This document shows positions 57,421 to 64,000 of a DNA stretch of 64,000 bases, one piece after another; position 1 is the stretch's first letter; every line of letters begins with the position of its first letter. The notes under the pieces were generated by a model that saw only the letters and a list, made by a program, of their open reading frames with translations, was not told the DNA's origin and made no database searches. Made by a program: the position numbers and the translations under genes. This DNA is from Siphonodentalium dalli (Eukaryota; Mollusca; Scaphopoda; Gadilida; Siphonodentaliidae): positions 89,873,980-89,937,979 of the forward strand of contig CP136063.1 in the NCBI GenBank assembly GCA_032622095.1, read 5' to 3'.

Positions 57421-58657
57421 TAAAAGGACTCTGCGATCTTTCAATCGGAACTTATAGCAACCACAACGCGGCGCAGGCGCGTTGTTGCTTTTCAAGTTTA
57501 GGCGTGAATGACGTCATTAATTTTTACAATACCATGAAACAGAATTTCGACGCGATGAAAAACGGCACACAAAAATGGGTTAAAAATCACGTGACTTCCG
57601 CTCCGCTTTCGCATAGCATCATGGGAACAATAATATCCCAAAAAGAAATGGTGAAATCACAGAATCGGAAGTGGACCAACGGGATGGTTATAAAATTAAC
57701 AACTTTTGTTTTTCTGAACAATTCCTATGTGATTTTGATCTATAGATTAGTTTCATTTTGACCAATTTCGTTGGTTAGCTGAACGAAAACCAGCGAAGAC
57801 GCCATGACATGGTCCATGCCGTCAATTTTGTCATTTGGTGTTGTGGGCTAGAATCCAGACAAATTTGGTCTCCGCGGGAAACACTGATTTCACATCACTA
57901 TACTAGACTTGGTTGCATTTATAACCGTTTTCGCAAAAGATATATGCGAAAATAACACAACGCAAACGTGCCTGCTTCAGAATCAAATTACCACAGTTAA
58001 ATAGCCAAGGATGTGCCCTTTCCAACAATGTATAGCACGACATCGTGCGTTGCGCCGATGTTTAGTTATGGCGTTTTGTAATAACGATCCCGCCTTAGCT
58101 GCGTGTAAATTCCCGTCTCGCAAAGAATTGGCCGCACAGACATTTCAGCGGCATATCAATTCGTTTGAGATAAATGATTGAACCAATCTACCCTAACAAG
58201 GGGGAAGGTTTCACGGTTTTATGTCGCGCGAATAGTATTGGCTGGCTGCCAGGTATTCAAACTCAACATCGGAACGCGGCTTTTTATTTGAAATCATTTG
58301 TGAGCAGTGGTGGCGGCGAGGAAGTCAAATTATATGTCCATCATAACATGGATCGCCTTGGTTGGAAAAGTTGAAATTAAACCTCAACCAAATTTGTTGT
58401 CAAGTTGATGTGGGGGGCTTATATGACCTTGACCTTGATCCTAAAACGACCTTGACCTCTGTTGAAAGACATCTCAATTAAAGGGCCATTTTGCTAGATA
58501 TGTGTTGCGATGTACGCGCTTATTCAATATTCAGAGGCCTCTTATAGCTACCCTTGATAAATATACCGGTATCGAGGCTCCTACATACTTGAGTCTGTAT
58601 CTGACGAACAGAAACATGGGAGTACGATATCAATTTGAACTTGACCTCCATAGAGAA
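57421..58657. other. 5' flank of the minus-strand gene, or its 5' UTR intron
   Basis: No repeat partners were seen for most of it. TGACGTCA at about 57509 and a GC-rich patch (caacgcggcgcaggcgcgtt, about 57463) could belong to a promoter or to an upstream exon, but neither a TATA box nor an exon can be supported. Open frames at 57504-57761 and 58174-58374 have no recognised domain. Confidence 0.3.
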
Positions 58658-59087
58658 TCTATTATATATTTGAGGAAAGTTTGTGGTCTGTGTGTGTGGG
58701 TGTGGGTGTGTGTGTTTCCGCGGTGGAATCGGAAACGCTAACCGATTTTGACGAAACTTGGTACGGGTATGTAGTTTGACCCGATGAGTAACATGGGCAT
58801 ATCCGTTTGCCCGTGCGGCGTGACATTGACCTTCAAATGACCTTGAACTCAAGGTCTCCGCTGAGCCGATTTCCACCAAAGTTGGTATGTGGGGGTAGTT
58901 TCAGGCGCTGAGCAATTTCGTCACTCCCGGATGCCCGTGCGGCGTGACCTTGACCTTTTAAATGACAATGAACCTGTATCTCGGTATCCGCTAGGCCGAT
59001 TTCCACCATTTTTGGGGTGTTGGTGTGGATGGGGATGCCAACAAATTTCGTCCCACCGAGATGCCCGTCAGACGGGTACCCAGCTTA
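58658..59087 (+). mobile_element. Helitron-like element, decayed 3' end
   Basis: Starts TCTATTATATATTTGAGGAA, followed by a tgtgtgtgggtgtggg tract. Three units carry ccgatttccacca..tttgg.tgtg and gcccgtgcggcgtgac. It ends gcccgtcagacgggtaccca plus gctta, a changed version of the expected hairpin plus CTAG. Confidence 0.55.
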
Positions 59088-59384
59088 CCTAATATATCGT
59101 CGGTGAAATTCGAAATTGTCGTAAAAACGACTTTTTCCCAATTTGGCCGGATTTTTTTTTATTGCAGAATCAGAATCTGTGGCTTCGGTTACATAGTATA
59201 GAATCTTATCCACAGTGATCAACCTATCGGATACACACTTTTAAGCCACGTGGACAATATTCATAAATCTGATTGGACGAATATCATACTTCAGAAATGT
59301 ACTAGTAAAGTTTGCTTCAGAAATGTCGTATAATTTATATCACTTTTGGATAGAAGCATATATAGTTTGGGACTTTTGTCTGTT
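59088..59384. other. Flanking sequence, nothing recognised
   Basis: No element ends or exon seen. Confidence 0.3.
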
Positions 59385-59725
59385 AGCTATGGCCGGGAAA
59401 ACTTCCGGACGGATTTCGACGAAACTTGATACCTAAGCGTACGTTTGTCCCGGAAGTGTTTTGGACGGGTCAAATTGTGATGCTTGATCTTCAAAATGGT
59501 CGATTCAAGATCAAATTGGGTAATACTGGCGGATTTCGACGAAATTCGATAGCTAGGGTCCAGGGATACTTTTGTCCGGGCAGTGTTTTGGACGGCTCAA
59601 CTCGTAACCCCGACCTGACATTGACATTCAAAATGGTCAATTCAAGGTCAAATCTGGTCAAATTTCGCATAACTAGATCCGACGAAGCACCGCGTGTGGT
59701 TGCCCCGTTACGTGTCACGTACGAT
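59385..59725 (+). mobile_element. Fragment of a Helitron-like element
   Basis: Units with ggatttcgacgaaacttgat, cagtgttttggacggctcaa and ggtcaattcaaggtcaaat resemble 53828-54659. No clear terminal CTAG. Confidence 0.5.
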
Positions 59726-60192
59726 CATATTAGTTTCCGTTTGTCGGCCTTGAACATTGAGAATATTTCTTAAATTTGTTGGGCGGAAATACCGTTATAA
59801 AATGGAAGATAAAATCTAAACGGCAAGTAAGGCTTCTAGAATCCTCTTTCGGGGCAAATATTTTTAATAATTTTATAATATATGTAAACAAAACTTGATG
59901 AAGGAAATGATGAAGTATAGCTAACATTTACCGGAACAAAGTTGTTTTCATTTTTTCCCTGGAGCATTTTTCCCTAGGTCGCTTCGCTTCCGCGGCTTCG
60001 ATGCGGGAGAGCGGGCGCTATTAATTGATAGAAGCTTTTCATAATCTATTATTTTATACCATGGAATCTATATAAACTATGTTGGGAAGAGATAGACCAT
60101 CTTCACTAATATAGGACAATAATCTTACGGCGTCCTGTCAACAATCCACCACAAAAGAGTATTCATTTGTGTCAAAAATCTACCTTTCTGTT
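59726..60192. other. Flanking sequence with one repeated GC box
   Basis: Contains cctaggtcgcttcgcttccg near 59974 (also at 55612) and acatttaccggaacaaagtt (similar to 55388). Otherwise nothing recognised. Confidence 0.35.
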
Positions 60193-60196
60193 TTAA

Positions 60197-60395
60197 AGGC
60201 CCACTTAATTTTCAAACCCCGAGATCACATTATATAAAATATATGCCATAGTATATACCATTTGAAAGAGGAAGCTCCAAAACAGTATCAACTTATCCGG
60301 TGAAATAAACTATGAACATGTTGTTTTTGTGAGTTACCGATGTGCTTTTGTGCTTAAGTTTCATCTGGTTTTGTTGTGCAAAGTGTATTATTTTT
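60197..60395 (+). mobile_element. TTAA element, AGGCCC family, left part only
   Basis: TTAA at 60193-60196, then AGGCCCACTTAATTTTCAAA and about 190 bp matching 27916-28110. It is cut off by the 68 bp array. Confidence 0.6.
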
Positions 60396-60399
60396 AAAG

Positions 60400-62158
60400 T
60401 TCAGATAATAAGTTCAACCCTTTCTATACTAAAGCATCATTGATGAGTAGTTATCCCATAGGAAATGTTCACATAATAAGTTCAACCCTTCTATACTAAA
60501 GCATCATTGATGAGTAGTTATCCCATATGAAATGTTCAGATAATAAGTTCAACCCTTTCTATAATAAAGCATCATTGATGAGTAGTTATCCCATAGGAAA
60601 TGTTCAGACAATAAGTTCAACCCTTTCTATACTAAAGCATCATTGATGAGTAGTTATCCCACAGGAAATGTTCACATAATAAGTTCAACCCTTTCTATAC
60701 TAAAGCATCATTGATGAGTAGTTATCCCATAGGAAATGTTCAGATAATAAGTTCAACCCTTTCTATACTAAAGCATCATTGACGATCCGAATACGTAATG
60801 CCAAACATGGAATATGAACAATATGCTAGTTTTATATATCTTCTTTTTCTATTTGTATCATTGGAACCATAAATCCAAACTGGATTTGTTTCAATAAATT
60901 ATACATATAGTAGTTATCCCATAGGAAATGTTCAGATAATAAGTTCAACCCTTTCTATACTAAAGCATCATTGATGAGTAGTTATCCCATATGAAATGTT
61001 CAGATAATGAGTTTAACCATTTCTATACTAAATCATCATTGATGAGTAGTTATCCCATTGGAAATGTTCAGATAATAAGTTCAACCCTTTCTATACTAAA
61101 TCATCATTGGTGAGTAGTTATCCCATATGAAATGTTCAGATAATGAGTTTAACCCTTCTATACTAAATCATCATTGGTGAGTAGTTATCCCATATGAAAT
61201 GTTCAGACAATGAGTTTAACCCTTCTATACTAAATCATCATTGGTGAGTAGTTATCCCGTATGAAATGTTCAGATAATGAGTTTAACCCTTCTATACTAA
61301 ATCATCATTGGTGAGTAGTTATCCCATATGAAATATTCAGATAATGAGTTTAACCCTTCTATACTAAATCATCATTGGTGAGTAGTTAACCCATATGAAA
61401 TGTTCAGATAATGAGTTTTACCCTTCTATACTAAATCATCATTGGTGAGTAGTTATCCCATAGGAAATGTTCAGATAATGAGTTTAACCCTTTCTATACT
61501 AAATTATCATTGGTTAGTAGTTATCCCATATGAAATGTTCAGATAATGAGTTTAACCCTTTATATACTAAATCATCATTGGTTAGTAGTTATCCCATAGG
61601 AAATGTTCAGATGAGTTTAACCCTTTATATACTAAATCATCATTGGTTAGTAGTTATCCCATAGGAAATGTTCGGATAATAAGTTTAACCCTTTCTATAC
61701 TAAATCATCATTGGTGAGTAGTTATCCCATAGGAAATGTTCAGATAATGAGTTTAACCCTTTCTATACTAAATCACCATTGGTGAGTAGTTATCCCATAG
61801 GAAATGTTCAGATAATGAATTTAACCCTTTCTATACTAAATCATCATTGGTGAGTAGTTATCCCATAGGAAATGTTCAGATAATGAGTTTAACCCTTTCT
61901 ATACTAAATCGTCATTGGTGAGTAGTTATCTCATAGGAAATGTTCAGATAATGAGTTTAACCCTTTCTATACTAAATCATCATTGGTTAGTAGTTATCCC
62001 ATAGGAAATGTTCAGATAATAAGTTTAACCCTTTCTATACTAAATCATCATTGGTGAGTAGTTATCCCATAGGAAATGTTCAGATAATGAGTTTAACCCT
62101 TTCTATACTAAATCATCATTGGTGAGTAGTTATCCCATAGGAAATGTTCAGATAATAA
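60400..62158. repeat. 68 bp tandem array derived from a TTAA-element terminus, about 24 copies
   Basis: The unit reads gttcagataataagttcaac, then cctttctatactaaagcatc, then attgatgagtagttatccca plus taggaaat. Two sub-types occur: early copies have aagttcaaccc..aaagcatcattgatgag, later copies gagtttaaccc..aaatcatcattggtgag. About 127 bp of unrelated sequence (60782-60908) interrupts it. The unit equals one end of the complete element at 33853-34088. In the later sub-type each unit carries TTTAACCCTTTCTATAC, the element's tip with its TTAA. Confidence 0.9.
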
Positions 62159-62339
62159 ATGCATCCATGTTGAACTTATTATATAAACATTTCAGTCAAA
62201 AATAGGACTCCTGCACTTTCATTTATCCGTTGTCTGCTTCTATCACATTAACATCCCTCCAAATGAATAATAGATCTTTCCATGTACAGGTTTTAAATGA
62301 CTTGCATAATCCATTTACTATAGAAAGGGTTAAAGGGAC
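62159..62339. mobile_element. Right end of the TCTATAC-family element that borders the array
   Basis: From atgttgaacttattat through ccctccaaatgaataatag to ccatttactatagaaaggg before TTAA at 62340-62343. The same tail occurs at about 9405-9479. Confidence 0.65.
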
Positions 62340-62343
62340 ACAA

Positions 62344-62673
62344 TTCCTTCTCATTGGGTAGAACTAGATGTATAAGACATCTTTAAAAGTATATGTAAAT
62401 CCGGCATCACCATGATGAACGGGGCAATATAGATCGAATTTGTCCTTAGTTTCACTATAAATAATTCTCCAATAACATATTTCGCATGTTAAAACCATTT
62501 TTATGTAAACATTACTATTACAGCAATTAAATTTGTCAACAATCATTTTAGTTTGAATCTGTTTTTCATAATATTTTTCAATGCCTTGACCTTTCCAATG
62601 TTATCGTTACATTTTGATCGAATTTTTGTATTTTATTGAACTATTTCGACTTTATCGGTAAAGTTGCATTAAT
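62344..62673. other. Flanking sequence, nothing recognised
   Basis: AT-rich, no supported feature. Confidence 0.35.
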
Positions 62674-62816
62674 TTAAATCCCTTTCAGTGCCAAGTCCGA
62701 TTTTTGTATCAACCCATATTTCCTTGATCATTTTTCAAATTTATTGATTATAATAATGTGTTACATTGATGGAAAGAGCTCTAAGAGCTCTTTTCATCAA
62801 TGTATCACATAGAGAG

Positions 62817-62966
62817 TAATCAATTGGTTTCGATGATTACGTGAAATAATTCACGAGGGGAGCCGGGCCTGGTAAAACCCGAGTGAGCGGAGCGAACGAG
62901 GGTTTTACCAATAGGATCGGCTATCCGAGTGAATTATGTCACGTAATCATCGAAACCAATTGATTA
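62817..62966. repeat. Palindrome of about 150 bp at the start of the insertion
   Basis: taatcaattggtttcgatga plus ttacgtga is matched by its complement ending at 62966 (tcacgtaatcatcg...ttgatta). The loop contains aaaacccgagtgagcggagc plus gaacgagggtttt, itself a small inverted repeat. Confidence 0.7.
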
Positions 62967-63240
62967 TTCTGTTTATTACACACTTTCAACCACTAAAAGT
63001 TGTTAATTCTAAAGAGAAGATGTGACAAAATAAGCCCAGATTTTCTGATTCTCCCATTTTGAACCCCAACGTTCAGTTGCGCGTGCAGTTACGCGGATGG
63101 ACACATAATTTAAATAATTGTGACGTAACGTTACCGAATTGACCTCATTATTTGGTTCACTTTGGTGGGATTCATTTTTAAAGTTTCGGAAATTACAGGA
63201 TATTTTCTGTCAAAATTGTGTTTATTCTGACCGAACAATC

Positions 63241-63277
63241 ATGGCACTTGGAACGGAATATTGTGAAGATTCTGATG
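63241..63277 (+). CDS. Possible first coding exon inside the insertion
   Basis: ATG GCA CTT GGA ACG encodes MALGTEYCEDSDG up to a donor-like GATG/GTGTGT, and the frame stops four codons later if unspliced. A second short ATG frame (MTSSGSSESIIG) ends at a good donor ATAATAG/GTAAGATT near 63508. Either might be the start of a plus-strand gene continuing beyond the window, or a chance match in transposon cargo. Confidence 0.15.
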
Positions 63278-63947
63278 GTGTGTGTAAATAATGTTGTTCA
63301 TATAGGAAATGTTAGGAAATCGTGCTAAAAGTAGAAAACTAAGTTTCGAAGTGACGATATTTTAATCATCGACGTAAGCAAACACTCGAAGAGTAACACA
63401 TGGAAATTCAGCTCGGAACTGGATAAATTAATTGTTCACATGGAATTTTGTATAGTTCATTTGAATGGAATATGACATCGTCCGGATCATCGGAGTCGAT
63501 AATAGGTAAGATTCTTCTTCATTTTACCGGTTTATTAACTGCTTCTGTATCATCGTTGGCAGTTCGTTTGAATCGTTTCTGTTCAACTTCAACCATGTTT
63601 GAGCCGTGGAAAGTTAAAATAGTTCCGGCGTAGGGCGGGACTGTCAAAAACCGCGTGCTCTCAACGGTGACGTACTTTACAGGTGTGACATTATCACTTT
63701 TAATTCACCAAGAAATCCTTATAAATCACGGCTAAGTGTGTAAAAATTATTATAATCAATAAATTTGAAAAATGATCAAGGAAATATGGGTTGATACAAA
63801 AATCGGACTTGGCACTAAAAAGGTTACAGTAATGTTTACATAACAATGATTTCAACACCCGACGTATTATTGTGAGAGGATTATTGATAATTATAACATG
63901 ATAAGTTTACCTACATTTTCGCGATCTTCTTATTAATAATGGTTTAA

Positions 63948-64000
63948 AGGCCCATTTAATTTTCGAGTTACCAATTAGTTTTATAGTGCCTTTATATTAG
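63948..64000 (-). mobile_element. TTAA element, AGGCCC family, reversed, cut by the window edge
   Basis: TTAA at 63944-63947, then AGGCCCATTTAATTTTCGAG, the complement of the family's right end at 28345-28364. Confidence 0.7.

Larger units (their letters stand above)
62680..63823. mobile_element. TTAA element, CAGTGCC family, split by a 0.9 kb insertion
   Basis: Starts CCCTTTCAGTGCCAAGTCCG, two bases after TTAA at 62674-62677. Ends gacttggcactaaaaagg before ttac (mutated TTAA). The two outer parts align with the 170 bp copy at 49516-49685. The hairpin there is broken at about 62820 and resumes at about 63747 (attattataatcaataaatt). Confidence 0.65.

Noticed and set aside
60400-62158. CRISPR-like array
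   Set aside because: Units are directly abutting with no unique spacers, and the genome is eukaryotic.

Overview
The window looks like intron-rich, transposon-saturated DNA of a marine invertebrate, most likely a bivalve mollusc. The DNA is AT-rich and has no long open reading frames, no operons and no bacterial-type signals. It does have spliceosomal exons, many small TTAA-flanked elements, Helitron-like elements, satellites, and the acatgtacatgt-type motifs common in bivalves. The clade is an inference.

The only convincing host gene is on the minus strand and spans almost the whole window. I found seven coding exons by eye: 56316-56247, 50673-50590, 46443-46228, 35607-35541, 31802-31606, 13469-13296 and 123-1 (continuing off the left edge). 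Each has an AG acceptor and a GT donor, apart from the unseen donor of the last one. The splice phases agree across all six junctions (1,1,1,2,1,1), and the joined reading frame is open for 310 residues. It starts with a signal peptide and a short Cys-rich segment. A novel-looking beta-rich extracellular domain follows (residues about 53-211), then a cadherin-like repeat (about 213-310). Introns run from 3.7 to 18.1 kb, so almost all the rest of the window is intron or 5' flank.

The introns are a mosaic of nested elements. At least nine families carry TTAA target duplications (piggyBac-type behaviour; several start with CCCTTT). Several inverted-repeat elements carry 9-10 bp duplications (Mutator/MULE-like). 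There is a TA-flanked mariner-like MITE, a cluster of Helitron-like elements at 51.4-54.7 kb, a LINE reverse-transcriptase tail at 29.1-29.4 kb, and a large foldback structure at 38.0-46.0 kb. Nesting can be read directly because sister copies in the window give the empty sites. Examples are a GGGGTACTG element inside a CAGTGCC element inside an AGGCCC element at 1.6-2.9 kb, and a 2.07 kb foldback with a 9 bp duplication inside another AGGCCC element at 3.6-6.4 kb.

Tandem arrays: a 384 bp satellite (15.4-18.0 kb), a 31-34 bp minisatellite (47.8-48.8 kb), and a 68 bp array (60.4-62.2 kb) whose unit is the terminal sequence of a TTAA element. Two further items stand out. One is a MULE-like element at 11859-13236 that carries what looks like a complete 3' terminal exon (acceptor, 80 codons, stop, AATAAA). 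The other is a near-perfect hairpin module of about 70 bp shared by three TTAA families with different termini.

No tRNA, rRNA, CRISPR array or prokaryotic gene was seen.
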